Origin: Candidatus Pacearchaeota archaeon
GTDB taxonomy: Archaea > Nanobdellota > Nanobdellia > Pacearchaeales > GW2011-AR1
DNA length: 44,632 bases
Assembly: GCA_038874355.1 (NCBI GenBank)
Contig: JAVZCO010000001.1
Coordinates: forward strand, 108,913-153,544
Direction of reading: 5' to 3'
Positions 15,728-23,993 of this stretch are shown piece after piece; within the stretch, counting starts at the first letter, position 1, and every line of letters begins with the position of its first letter. Under the pieces are notes generated by a model. It was not told the DNA's origin. It worked only from the letters and a program-made list of their open reading frames with translations, and ran no database searches. Both the position numbers and the translations under genes were made by a program.

Positions 15728-15752
15728 TTATATATACGAAAAGATTTAAAAA
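15728..15752 (+). promoter_or_regulatory. Tandem TATA-like elements before the TFB gene
   Basis: TTTATATATA (15728-15735 region) and TTTAAAAA (15745-15752) lie one after the other. The second is about 24 bases before the ATG at 15771, matching a leaderless start, and the first is preceded by the purine-rich GAAAGA that could serve as a BRE. Two alternative start sites are possible. Confidence 0.5.
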
Positions 15753-15770
15753 TTTTACGATATCTTAAAA

Positions 15771-16691
15771 ATGAAATATATAAAAAAATGTCCGGAATGT
15801 AATAGTAGCGATTTAACTTACGATTCTCATAAAGGAGAAATAATATGTAATAATTGTGGCCTGATAATAGAAGAAAAAATGATTTATACAGGCCAAGACA
15901 CAGGCGGTACTTTTGACAAAACAGAAAAAAAAGGAAGAGGTGGTGCTCCTTTATCCTTACAAAAATTTGATAAAGGATTAACAACAAATATAGGAGAAAG
16001 TTCTGATATCTATAAATTAGATAATACTAAATTAAGAAAGTATATGAGATTAAAAAAATGGCAAGAAAGAGTTTCTACATCTATTGAAAGAAATTTAAGA
16101 TTAGCAATGGCCGATTTAAGAAGAGTTGCTTCTTATTTAGATTTGCCGACTGTTGTTAGAGATGAGGCAGCGCGTATATATAATTATGTCCTACAAAGGG
16201 GATATGTAAGAGGTAGAAGTATGGAATCTGTAATAGCAGCTTGTATTTATTCTGCATGTAGAAGTTATAATATTCCAAGAACATTAGATGAGATAGCAAA
16301 TGCTTCTGATGTAGAAAGAAAAGAAATTGGAAGAACTTACAGATTTATTATGAGAAAAATGGGGGTAAAAACAAAACCCTCTTCTCCTAAAGATTACATT
16401 TCAAGATTTGGTTCTATATTGCATTTATCTCCGAAAACGCAATCTGATGCTATAAGAATTTTACAAAAAGCAGATATATCTGAATTAACAAGTGGAAGAG
16501 GACCGGCAGGAATTGCTGCTGCAGCATTATATGTTGCTGCATTATTAAATGACGAGAAAAAAACACAAAGAGAAGTAGCAGATGTTGCTGGAATCACAGA
16601 AGTTACTATAAGAAATAGATATAAAGAATTAATTGAAAGATTAAATTTGGAAGATAAATTAAAGATTAAAGAAAAAGAAAAAAATAAATAA
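15771..16691 (+). CDS. tfb: Transcription initiation factor B (TFB)
   Basis: TFB binds the BRE and the TBP-TATA complex and recruits RNA polymerase. The N-terminal zinc ribbon has CPEC and CNNC (Cys7, 10, 26, 29). The B-finger/linker region is LSLQKFDKGLTTNIG. Two cyclin-like repeats follow (around VASYLDLPTVVRDEAARIYN and ISRFGSILHLSPKTQSDAIR), with the DNA-binding EVTIRNRYKEL near the end. The 306 residues are normal. It is the only TFB in this window and is encoded about 7 kb from TBP. Confidence 0.96.
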   Translation: MKYIKKCPECNSSDLTYDSHKGEIICNNCGLIIEEKMIYTGQDTGGTFDKTEKKGRGGAPLSLQKFDKGLTTNIGESSDIYKLDNTKLRKYMRLKKWQERVSTSIERNLRLAMADLRRVASYLDLPTVVRDEAARIYNYVLQRGYVRGRSMESVIAACIYSACRSYNIPRTLDEIANASDVERKEIGRTYRFIMRKMGVKTKPSSPKDYISRFGSILHLSPKTQSDAIRILQKADISELTSGRGPAGIAAAALYVAALLNDEKKTQREVADVAGITEVTIRNRYKELIERLNLEDKLKIKEKEKNK

Positions 16692-16789
16692 TATCTGAAA
16701 AATAAATTTATTTATATTCTAAATTCTCTAAATTTTGATTTATTAATTAATAAGATTTATTAAATATAATAGCTTTATTTTAAATGTAA

Positions 16790-16873
16790 GCAGGGATACC
16801 GAAGCGGTCAAACGGGCATGGCTTAGGACCATGCGGCTTAGTGCCTTCAGAGGTTCGAATCCTCTTCCCTGCA
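16790..16873 (+). tRNA. tRNA-Leu (TAG anticodon)
   Basis: This is a type II tRNA with a long variable arm (CGGCTTAGTGCCTTCAG region). Acceptor GCAGGGA/TCCCTGC, anticodon stem CATGG/CCATG, loop CTTAGGA (anticodon TAG). Discriminator A. No intron, although archaeal Leu tRNAs often carry one. Confidence 0.95.
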
Positions 16874-16943
16874 TATCAATAACTATAAATAACCATAAGA
16901 AATAGAATCTATATTAAAAAATTAAAAATAATTTTAAGAAGTA

Positions 16944-17330
16944 TCAACAAAACATCTGAACAAATCTTTTTCCTTTATTTTTTACTAAATCTAAAGTTAT
17001 AACAAAATTTTTTTTACTTTTTTCTAACTGTTCTAGTTCTATAAAAAACCATCCTTCTCTGTTAAACCTTATTGCTATAACAGGTTTTAGCCCGAATATT
17101 TCAGAAAAAATTAAAAATTCTTCTATTTGTTTTTTTGTTATATATTTATATTTTGATTTTGATGACTTGCATTCAATAGCATATTTCCCTTTTTTGTTTC
17201 CTGCAATTAAATCACACGCTGTATTTTTCATTAAACCAGAACCTGCGACTCTTACAGCTCTAAAACCATGATCAAGAAATATCTTATAAAGTTCTCTTTC
17301 TGCATTTGAACCCTTTTCCTTATTTCCCAT
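16944..17330 (-). CDS. hjc: Holliday junction resolvase Hjc
   Basis: Hjc cuts four-way DNA junctions during recombination. The catalytic PD-(D/E)xK residues are visible: Glu11 in NAERELY, Asp40 in ACDLIAGN, Glu53 and Lys55 in YAIECKSSK, with the conserved RVAGSG between. At 128 residues it matches archaeal Hjc. It stands alone between tRNA-Leu and the LysRS operon. Confidence 0.95.
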   Translation of the reverse strand: MGNKEKGSNAERELYKIFLDHGFRAVRVAGSGLMKNTACDLIAGNKKGKYAIECKSSKSKYKYITKKQIEEFLIFSEIFGLKPVIAIRFNREGWFFIELEQLEKSKKNFVITLDLVKNKGKRFVQMFC

Positions 17331-17396
17331 TTTTATTTTATTTCTATAATTTATACTTACAAATAAGTATTAACAAAAATATTAGATAATTTAAAA

Positions 17397-17564
17397 TTAT
17401 AAATCTCTTGCTTGTAAAGTTTTTCTTCCATTAGCCTTTGCTCTTGCAACTGCTTTTTGTAAAATTTCTTCAACAACTTTATCTAAAGCAGGGCCAACTT
17501 CTTCTGCTACATTTAAATCTTTTACATATTCTTTTATTTTACTTCTAACAACTAGTCCTGTCAT
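17397..17564 (-). CDS. Tiny histone-fold-like protein (55 residues)
   Basis: This short frame reads MTGLVVRSKIKEYVKDLNVA, then EEVGPALDKVVEEIL, then QKAVARAKANGRKTLQARDL. The long central helix followed by ANGRKTLQARDL strongly resembles the histone-fold ending of archaeal histones and of DUF1931-like proteins (the common form is NGRKTVxxxDL). It overlaps the stop of the preceding small membrane protein gene by ATGA and has a GGAGGT 9 bases upstream, so it is a real member of the lysS operon. It has a partial first helix and may dimerise with itself or another histone-fold partner (inference). Confidence 0.8.
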   Translation of the reverse strand: MTGLVVRSKIKEYVKDLNVAEEVGPALDKVVEEILQKAVARAKANGRKTLQARDL

Positions 17565-17770
17565 TTTTTCTTACCTCCTTTTTTTGATTTATTTTTTAGT
17601 TTTCTTTTATTTGTCAACAAAATTATTATACCTAAAATAAAAATAAAAAATCCAATTAAGTCTATATCTAAATTCCATAGACTATAATTTATTATATTTA
17701 AAAATTGAAAAATTACTCCTATAATTATTAGAATAATTCCAATTATTTTAATTTTCATTTTTTTCTTCAT
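17561..17770 (-). CDS. Small two-span membrane protein
   Basis: This 69-residue protein has two hydrophobic segments (IIGIILIIIGVIFQFLNII and DLIGFFIFILGIIILL) and a very basic C-terminal tail (NKRKLKNKSKKGGKKK). It overlaps the end of lysS by 23 bases and the next gene by four. No function can be assigned; the tail is probably cytoplasmic. Confidence 0.65.
   Translation of the reverse strand: MKKKMKIKIIGIILIIIGVIFQFLNIINYSLWNLDIDLIGFFIFILGIIILLTNKRKLKNKSKKGGKKK
17574..17579 (-). promoter_or_regulatory. Shine-Dalgarno GGAGGT for the histone-fold-like gene
   Basis: GGAGGT on the reverse strand lies nine bases before the ATG at 17564, within the last codons of the upstream gene. It decides the start of a frame that is otherwise too short to be noticed. 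Confidence 0.75.
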
Positions 17771-19244
17771 TTTTATTTAATGGTTTCATAAAAGGAAATA
17801 AAATAACATCTCTTATTGATGGTGAATTAGTAAACAGCATAACCATTCTGTCTATACCTAAACCAACTCCACCTGTAGGTGGCATTCCATATTCTAAAGC
17901 ATTTATAAAATCTTCATCTAAAGGGTTTGCTTCTTCATTACCCCTTTTTAATTCTTGAGCTTGAGCTTCTAATAATAATCTTTGTCTTATAGGATCATTT
18001 AATTCTGAATAACCATTTCCAACCTCCATTCCAGCTATATATGGTTCAAATCTTTCAATATAGCCTGGTGAGCCTCTTTTTTCTTTGCATAAAGGAGTTG
18101 TTTCTTGGGGGTGGTCTATAATAAAAGTTGGTTGTATTAAATATTTTTCACAAAAATTTTCAAATATAGAAGTAATTAACATTCCTTCTGTTTTTCCTTT
18201 TATTTTAACATTATTTTTCTCTGCAAAAGATAATAATTCTTTTTGATCCATATTTATAACATCTATACCAGCATATTTTTTAATTGCATCTATCATTTTC
18301 AATCTTTTCCAAGGTCTTTTTAAGTTTATTTTATTTCCTTGATATTCAAATTCTAATTTACCTAAGATTTTCTTTGCTACATAACAATAAATTTCTTCTG
18401 TTAGATTCATTATATCATTATAATCAGAATAGGCTTCATATAACTCTACTTGAGTAAATTCTGGATTATGTATTCTGTCAATTCCTTCATTCCTAAAATC
18501 TTTTGCAAATTCATAAATTTTTTCAAAACCACCAACTAATAATCTTTTTAAATATAATTCATTACTTATTCTTAAATATAAAGTCATGTTTAAAGCGTTT
18601 AATTTTGTTATAAATGGTTTTGCTGAAGCTCCTCCATAAATAGGTTGTAATATTGGAGTATCTACTTCTAAATAACCTTTATTGTTAAGAAATTCTTTTA
18701 TTGCTTGAATAATCTTTGTTCTTTTAATAAAGACCTCTTTTATCGAAGGATTCATTATTAAATCAAGATATCTTTTTCTGTACCTTTCTTCTTTATCCTG
18801 TAGCCCATGCCATTTTTCTGGTAAAGGAGCAATACTTTTTGTTAATAAGACTATATCATCTACAAGAATTGTTAATTCTCCTCTTTTTGTTTTTATTATT
18901 TTTCCTTCTACTCCAACAAAATCTCCTATATCTATAAATTTTTTAAAAAAATTAAATATTTTCTCTGGTGTTTTATTTTTTTGCAATTGTAATTGTATTT
19001 TTCCTGTTCCGTCAATCAAATCTACAAAAATTAATTTTCCTATATCTCTTATAGATATAATTCTTCCAGCAGTTTTAGCTTTAAATTTTGTTTCACCTCC
19101 TTTTTTTAATTTAGAATATTTTTCTTGTAATTCTAAACAAGAATCTTTCTTTTCATAAGAATAAGGATAAGGATTTATTCCTAATTTTACAAGTTCTTCT
19201 ATTTTTTTTAATCTTTCTTTTAGTATTTCTTCTCTCCTTGACAT
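17748..19244 (-). CDS. lysS: Lysyl-tRNA synthetase, class II
   Basis: This class II synthetase charges tRNA-Lys. An OB-fold anticodon-binding domain covers about residues 45-150 (TAGRIISIRDIGKLIFVDLI, LQLQLQKNK-type). The catalytic domain has RYRKRYLDLIMNPSIKE, TPILQPIYGGASAKPFIT, motif 2 DFRNEGIDRIHNPEFTQVEL and motif 3 GVGLGIDRMVML. The 498 residues are the usual bacterial-like length; many archaea use a class I LysRS instead, so this is the alternative type. It heads an operon with a small membrane protein and a histone-fold-like protein. Confidence 0.96.
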   Translation of the reverse strand: MSRREEILKERLKKIEELVKLGINPYPYSYEKKDSCLELQEKYSKLKKGGETKFKAKTAGRIISIRDIGKLIFVDLIDGTGKIQLQLQKNKTPEKIFNFFKKFIDIGDFVGVEGKIIKTKRGELTILVDDIVLLTKSIAPLPEKWHGLQDKEERYRKRYLDLIMNPSIKEVFIKRTKIIQAIKEFLNNKGYLEVDTPILQPIYGGASAKPFITKLNALNMTLYLRISNELYLKRLLVGGFEKIYEFAKDFRNEGIDRIHNPEFTQVELYEAYSDYNDIMNLTEEIYCYVAKKILGKLEFEYQGNKINLKRPWKRLKMIDAIKKYAGIDVINMDQKELLSFAEKNNVKIKGKTEGMLITSIFENFCEKYLIQPTFIIDHPQETTPLCKEKRGSPGYIERFEPYIAGMEVGNGYSELNDPIRQRLLLEAQAQELKRGNEEANPLDEDFINALEYGMPPTGGVGLGIDRMVMLFTNSPSIRDVILFPFMKPLNKNEEKNEN

Positions 19245-19288
19245 TTTGGTATTTTTTATTTAGTATTTATTTATTAAAATTTTTTTAT

Positions 19289-19564
19289 TTAAAAATAAAT
19301 TATTTTAAATTCTTTAAAATTTTGGAATTTTTCTTCTATTTTATCTATTCTTTTTATTACAGCATCTTTATGTTGAGTACTACAGATTTCTATAAGTTTT
19401 TCAACTTTATCTATATCCCCTTCAAACCAACATTCAACAGATCCATCTTCTTTATTTCTTACATATCCCTTCACACCAACTTCGTCTGCTTTTTCTTTAA
19501 TAAAATTTCTAAAAAAAATTCCTTGCACATTACCAAAAATGTAAAGTTTTATTGCTTTTTTCAT
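19289..19564 (-). CDS. acyP: Acylphosphatase
   Basis: This 91-residue enzyme hydrolyses acyl phosphates. The phosphate-binding loop and catalytic arginine are in GNVQGIFFRNFI (usual form GxVQGVGFR), and the catalytic asparagine is in GYVRNKEDGSVECWFEG. It overlaps the end of the upstream protease gene by four bases, so they are one operon. The 45-base gap before lysS has only a weak TATA-like sequence. Confidence 0.93.
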   Translation of the reverse strand: MKKAIKLYIFGNVQGIFFRNFIKEKADEVGVKGYVRNKEDGSVECWFEGDIDKVEKLIEICSTQHKDAVIKRIDKIEEKFQNFKEFKIIYF

Positions 19565-20367
19565 TTTTCTTTAAAATATCTTAATGCTTCTGTTATATTT
19601 TCTACCTCAATTATAGTAAGTCCTAATTCTTTTGAAACATTTACTTTTTTTATTTTAGTTTCTGTTGTGCATATTTTTGTTGTACCAAATGTTTGACAAT
19701 GTTCTTTTGTTTCTGGAATAAAATCAAAAGATTGTGATAATGGAACTAAAAATATTCTAGCATTAGATTCTTTTGCTGCCTTTGCCTTTTCTAATATATC
19801 TGAAATAGGGCCTATACTACCATCATGATTTATGGTTCCTGTTATAATTACATCTTCTCTTGGTTTTTCTCCATTTAATGCAAAAATTGTTGCAATTGTT
19901 ATTGCTGCGCCTGCACTTGGGCCTCCTATTATACTAGCATTCTTTACTTTTACTGAAAAGATTAAATCATATTGAGAAACATTTTTATTTGATATAGAAC
20001 TTGCAACATATCTTGCCATTCTTATACTTTGTTGCGTGTCTGCCCAAAATAATAAGTTCTCTATATCAACTAATGTTTTTCCAGTTCCTTTCTTTGCTTC
20101 TACTGATAAAATTGTAGGAACACCTTTACCTTCAGAATCTACCGCAGGAACTTTTAATTCTACTAATATTGAGTTATCATCAGAAAAAAATTTTGTTTTT
20201 GTATCAAAAATAATATTTTCTTGATAAATATTTTCTTCTGTAATATTTTTTTTATCTTTAATTTCGTTTAAAAGTAATAAAAATAAATTTAGAGATACTA
20301 AAATAAATAATATAAGTAGTAAATTCTTAACAATCTTTCTTCTTTCATATTCGTATTTTTTTTCCAT
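19561..20367 (-). CDS. Membrane-anchored Lon-type (S16) Ser-Lys protease without AAA domain
   Basis: This 268-residue protein has one N-terminal membrane segment (about 14-34) and then a soluble Lon protease domain. Ser151 in GGPSAGAAIT and Lys194 in ILEKAKAAKE are 43 residues apart, the same spacing as Ser679/Lys722 of E. coli Lon, so the catalytic dyad is intact. ITGTINHDGSIGPISDILEK is also diagnostic. There is no ATPase module, so it must work without ATP or with a partner. It begins only 10 bases after the 3' end of tRNA-Ile on the same strand. Confidence 0.9.
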   Translation of the reverse strand: MEKKYEYERRKIVKNLLLILFILVSLNLFLLLLNEIKDKKNITEENIYQENIIFDTKTKFFSDDNSILVELKVPAVDSEGKGVPTILSVEAKKGTGKTLVDIENLLFWADTQQSIRMARYVASSISNKNVSQYDLIFSVKVKNASIIGGPSAGAAITIATIFALNGEKPREDVIITGTINHDGSIGPISDILEKAKAAKESNARIFLVPLSQSFDFIPETKEHCQTFGTTKICTTETKIKKVNVSKELGLTIIEVENITEALRYFKEK

Positions 20368-20377
20368 TTTTTTTAAA

Positions 20378-20452
20378 TGAGCCTGCTCGGATTTGAACCG
20401 AGGACCCCCACCTTATCAGAGTGGTGCTCTAACCTGGCTGAGCTACAGGCTC
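20378..20452 (-). tRNA. tRNA-Ile (GAT anticodon)
   Basis: On the reverse strand: acceptor GAGCCTG/CAGGCTC, anticodon stem CCACT/GGTGG with loop CTGATAA (anticodon GAT), and T arm CTCGG-TTCAAAT-CCGAG. Discriminator A. No intron. It lies immediately upstream of the Lon-like protease gene. Confidence 0.95.
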
Positions 20453-20626
20453 ATATAAGATTATACTTATCTTAGTTTTAAAAATTTATGTAATTCTAAT
20501 ATTATATATATTCATGTAAAATATGTATAAAAAATTATATTAATAATATTGATTAATTTTATTTTTTTCTTTATTCAAAGATATAAAAATAAGAAGATTT
20601 AAAAATACTTAACTATAAATTCAAAT

Positions 20627-21124
20627 ATGACAAATGCATATGATTACATTAAGGAAAGTTTAAGAAAAAATTTAAAAGAAAAATTAATAGAATTCAGAAA
20701 ACAAAAATCTATAATTAGAGTAGAAAAACCTACAGATATAGGAAGGGCTAGAAAACTTGGATATAAGGATAAAAAAGGATTTATTATTGTAAGAGTAAGA
20801 TTAAAAAGAGGGAAACATAAAAGACCTAGGCCTAATAAAGGAAGAAAAACAAGAAATTTAACTACAGAAAAATCCTTAAAAATGAATTATCGATGGATAG
20901 CGGAAATAAGAGCACAAAAAAAATATCCTTCTTTAGAGGTTTTGAATTCTTATAAAGTTGCAAAAGATGGAAAATATTATTGGTTTGAAGTTATTATGGT
21001 AGATCCTAATAGAGATGAAATAAAAAAAGACAAAATAATAAATTGGATATGTTCTAATAAAAATAGAAAAAGAGCATTGAGAGGTTTAACTTCTGCTGCA
21101 AAAAAAGCAAGAGGTCTAAGATAA
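20627..21124 (+). CDS. rpl15e: 50S ribosomal protein L15e
   Basis: The diagnostic parts are MTNAYDYIKESLRKN at the start, IGRARKLGYKDKKGFIIVRV, RGKHKRPRPNKGRKTRNL, and the end RALRGLTSAAKKARGLR. The 165 residues are somewhat shorter than the usual ~190, a compact form. TTTAAAAAT is centred 26 bases before the ATG. It is an archaeal/eukaryotic large-subunit protein. Confidence 0.95.
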   Translation: MTNAYDYIKESLRKNLKEKLIEFRKQKSIIRVEKPTDIGRARKLGYKDKKGFIIVRVRLKRGKHKRPRPNKGRKTRNLTTEKSLKMNYRWIAEIRAQKKYPSLEVLNSYKVAKDGKYYWFEVIMVDPNRDEIKKDKIINWICSNKNRKRALRGLTSAAKKARGLR

Positions 21125-21261
21125 AAGAGAATAAAAAATATTTCCGAATCTGTTAATATTGATTTAAATTCTAAATCCTCTTAAATATATTCTTTTCTAA
21201 ATGCTTTAAAGAGTTTAAAATATATAGTTAAGTTTAAATTCTTTATTTAATTTATATTGTC

Positions 21262-22959
21262 ATGTTATATTCAAAATTATGTGATATATATGAAAAATTA
21301 GAAAAAACCTCTAAAAGATTAGAAAAAACAGAAATTTTATCTGATTTTATTAAAAAATTAAATATAGAAGAAAAAGAAATAATTTATTTATTACAAGGGA
21401 GAGTTTTTCCAGACTATGATAGTAGAGAAATAGGAATTTCTACTCAACTTGTTATTAAATCATTAGAAAAATCTAGCGGAACGAAAAATGAAGAAATAGT
21501 AAAATTATGGAAAAAATTAGGTGACTTAGGAGAAGTAGCTTCATTGATAATAAAAAGAAAAAAACAAGCTACTCTTTTTTCTAAAAGATTGGAAGCAGAA
21601 AAAGTTTTAAGCAATATAAGAAAATTAACAGAATTCGAAGGAAAAGGCACAATAGAAAAAAAAATATCTTTAATAACAGAACTTCTAAATTTTTCTAATG
21701 AAAAAGAAGCAAAATATGTTGTAAGAACATTATTACAAGATTTAAGAATAGGAATAGGAGAAGGAATTTTAAGAGATGCTATACTATACGCTTTTTTTGG
21801 TAAAGAAGATAAAGAAGCTTTACAATTAATACAAGAAGCATATGATAAAACTCTAGATTTCGCAAAGGTTTTTGAACTTTCTATTAAAGGAAAAGAAAAA
21901 TTAAAAAATATAGAGCTTATTCCTGGAAAACCTGTTAAAGTCATGCTTGCTTTAAAAGTTAAAGATATAAAAGAAGGATTTGAAGTTACTGGTAAACCGG
22001 CTGCTTTTGAATTTAAATATGACGGCTTCAGAATGTTGATCAGTAAAGATGAAAAAAATGAAGTAAGAATATTTACTAGACGATTAGAAGATGTAACTAA
22101 TCAATTTCCTGAAGTTAAAGAATATGTAAAGAAATTTGTTAATGCAAAAACTTTTATTATAGATGCAGAAGCTGTTGGTTATGATAGCAAAACAAAAAAA
22201 TACAGACCTTTCCAAGAAATATCTCAAAGAATTAAAAGAAAATATGAGATTTCTAAATTAGAAAAAGAACTTCCTGTAGAGATAAATGTTTTCGATATTC
22301 TTTATTATAATGGAAAAAATCTTTTGAATATTCCTTTTTTAGAAAGAAGAAAAATTTTAGAGAAAATAATCAAACCAGAAAAATACAAATTAAAATTAGC
22401 AGAACAAATTATAACAGATAAAGAAAAAGAAGCAGAATTATTTTATAAAAAAGCATTGCAAAACGGACAAGAAGGTTTAATGATAAAAAATATTAACGGA
22501 ATATATAAACCTGGTGCAAGAGTTGGTTATATGGTTAAATTAAAACCAACACAAAAAGAACTTGATTTAGTAATAACAGAAGCGGAATTTGGAACAGGAA
22601 AAAGAGCTGGTTGGTTAACAAGTTTTAATGTGGCTTGCAAAGACAAAGAAGGTTTAAGAGAAGTTGGGAAAGTATCTACCGGATTAAAAGAAAAATCTGG
22701 AGAAGGAACAACATTTGAAGAGATAACAAAAATTTTAAAGCCATTAATAATAAAAGAAAAAGGTAGAAAAGTAGAATTAAAACCAAAAATAGTGATAACT
22801 GTTACATACCAAGAGATACAAAAATCTCCTTCTTATAATTCTGGATATGCTTTGAGATTTCCTCGCTTTATTGCTTTAAGAATAGATAAAAGTATAGATG
22901 ATATTGCCACATTAGAAGAAATTGAAAAAGAATATTTAAAACAAGAAAGAAGTATTTAA
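21262..22959 (+). CDS. lig: ATP-dependent DNA ligase
   Basis: This replicative ligase joins Okazaki fragments. The N-terminal DNA-binding domain spans about residues 1-220, the adenylation domain contains the nucleophile Lys252 in FEFKYDGFRM, and further nucleotidyltransferase motifs include FTRRLEDVTNQFPEV, DAEAVGYD, QEGLMIKNI and YMVKLKP. The C-terminal OB domain follows (VGKVSTGLKEKSGEG; LRFPRFIALRIDKSI). The 565 residues are typical for archaeal LigI-type enzymes. A TATA-like AGTTTAAATT lies about 26 bases upstream. Confidence 0.96.
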   Translation: MLYSKLCDIYEKLEKTSKRLEKTEILSDFIKKLNIEEKEIIYLLQGRVFPDYDSREIGISTQLVIKSLEKSSGTKNEEIVKLWKKLGDLGEVASLIIKRKKQATLFSKRLEAEKVLSNIRKLTEFEGKGTIEKKISLITELLNFSNEKEAKYVVRTLLQDLRIGIGEGILRDAILYAFFGKEDKEALQLIQEAYDKTLDFAKVFELSIKGKEKLKNIELIPGKPVKVMLALKVKDIKEGFEVTGKPAAFEFKYDGFRMLISKDEKNEVRIFTRRLEDVTNQFPEVKEYVKKFVNAKTFIIDAEAVGYDSKTKKYRPFQEISQRIKRKYEISKLEKELPVEINVFDILYYNGKNLLNIPFLERRKILEKIIKPEKYKLKLAEQIITDKEKEAELFYKKALQNGQEGLMIKNINGIYKPGARVGYMVKLKPTQKELDLVITEAEFGTGKRAGWLTSFNVACKDKEGLREVGKVSTGLKEKSGEGTTFEEITKILKPLIIKEKGRKVELKPKIVITVTYQEIQKSPSYNSGYALRFPRFIALRIDKSIDDIATLEEIEKEYLKQERSI

Positions 22960-23055
22960 TAAAAATGAAGGGAGCTAAAAATAATTAAATAAATATATTT
23001 CTAACAATAATTTAAAAAGAAAAAACTTTATAAATATAGAAAAATTTAAAAAGCT

Positions 23056-23610
23056 ATGGCAAAAACAAAAGATTTAAAAATACAAAATATTGTAGCAACG
23101 AGCTCTTTAAATGCGCAAGTTCCTTTAAATAAACTTGCTCGAACGCAGTCAGAAATAGAATATAATCCAGAAACATTTCCTGGATTAGTTTTAAGAATAA
23201 AAAAACCTAAATCCGCTGTTCTTGTTTTCTCTTCAGGAAATTTAGTTTGTACAGGAACAAAGAGTATAGCACAAGTAAAAAAAGTAATAGAAGAAGTAAT
23301 AAAAAAAGTAAAAAAAATTGGAGTTAAAGTAACAAAAAAACCTAAAATAAATGTACAAAATATTGTAGCAAGTGGAAGTATAGATTTAATGCTTAACTTA
23401 AATTTACTTGCTTTAGAATTAGAAAATACAGAATATGAACCTGAACAATTTCCAGGATTAGTATATAAATTAGTAGAACCTCCTGCAACTTTTTTATTAT
23501 TTACAAATGGAAAACTTGTATGTACAGGAACAAAAAATAAAGAGCAGCTTGAAGAAAGCATGAAAAATCTTACAAAGAATGTTAAAGAAGCATTAAAAAA
23601 GATAAAATAA
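23056..23610 (+). CDS. tbp: TATA-box-binding protein (TBP)
   Basis: TBP recognises the A-box and, with TFB, recruits RNA polymerase. Two direct repeats form the saddle: residues about 8-88 (NIVATSSLN ... ETFPGLVLRI ... LVCTGTKS) and 97-175 (NIVASGSID ... EQFPGLVYKL ... LVCTGTKN). The 184 residues are the archaeal norm. Its own promoter contains TTTATAAAT about 24 bases before the ATG. A basic tail ends the protein. Confidence 0.97.
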   Translation: MAKTKDLKIQNIVATSSLNAQVPLNKLARTQSEIEYNPETFPGLVLRIKKPKSAVLVFSSGNLVCTGTKSIAQVKKVIEEVIKKVKKIGVKVTKKPKINVQNIVASGSIDLMLNLNLLALELENTEYEPEQFPGLVYKLVEPPATFLLFTNGKLVCTGTKNKEQLEESMKNLTKNVKEALKKIK

Positions 23611-23993
23611 AAAAATATTTTAAATTTAAATTTTTATTTTTTATATTTTTTTAGTAAGCAATAATAATCTTTTTTCTATATTAATTATTCTTCAATAAGA
23701 TTTTTCATAATTTTAGCGTATAATTTAAACTTCTCAAAATCTTCTTTATCTTAATATTTTTTTGCTTTATCTATTCTTTTATTTATTTTATTAATTAAAA
23801 AAATTTTTCTTCTAGAGATTCTCTTTTAATCATTTCTAAAATTTATTTTCATCATCTCTTAAATTATAATCTTTTTCATAATTTTCTTTTTTTATTTCTT
23901 GTTCAATTTTTATTAATAGGTTTCGTATAAATCGAATAAATCTTCTATTGAATAATTTTTATCAAATTTTTTTCATATTATTATTTTTTAAAA
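23611..23993. other. Gene-poor stretch between tbp and the giant surface gene
   Basis: No intact gene is seen on either strand. The only structure is the broken reverse-strand reading frame at 23685-23976. The remainder is A/T runs. Confidence 0.6.
23685..23976 (-). pseudogene. Decayed small gene, several frameshifts
   Basis: On the reverse strand, coding-like segments follow one another in different frames: M-K-K then FDKNYSIEDLFDLYE, next RNLLIKIEQEIKKENYEK and DYNLRDDENKF, then LEMIKRESLEEKFF, then LINKINKRIDKAKKY, an in-frame stop, and DKEDFEKFKLYAKIMKNLIEE with a final stop at 23685. About three single-base shifts, mostly at A/T runs, and one stop interrupt what reads as a charged helical protein of about 95 residues. 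A relic gene is most likely; assembly errors in homopolymers are the alternative. The original function is unknown. Confidence 0.45.

Noticed and set aside
15712-15987. Reverse-strand open frame over the tfb start
   Set aside because: It lies opposite the zinc ribbon of a clear TFB gene and has a low-complexity Leu/Phe/Tyr composition typical of the antisense of AT-rich coding DNA.
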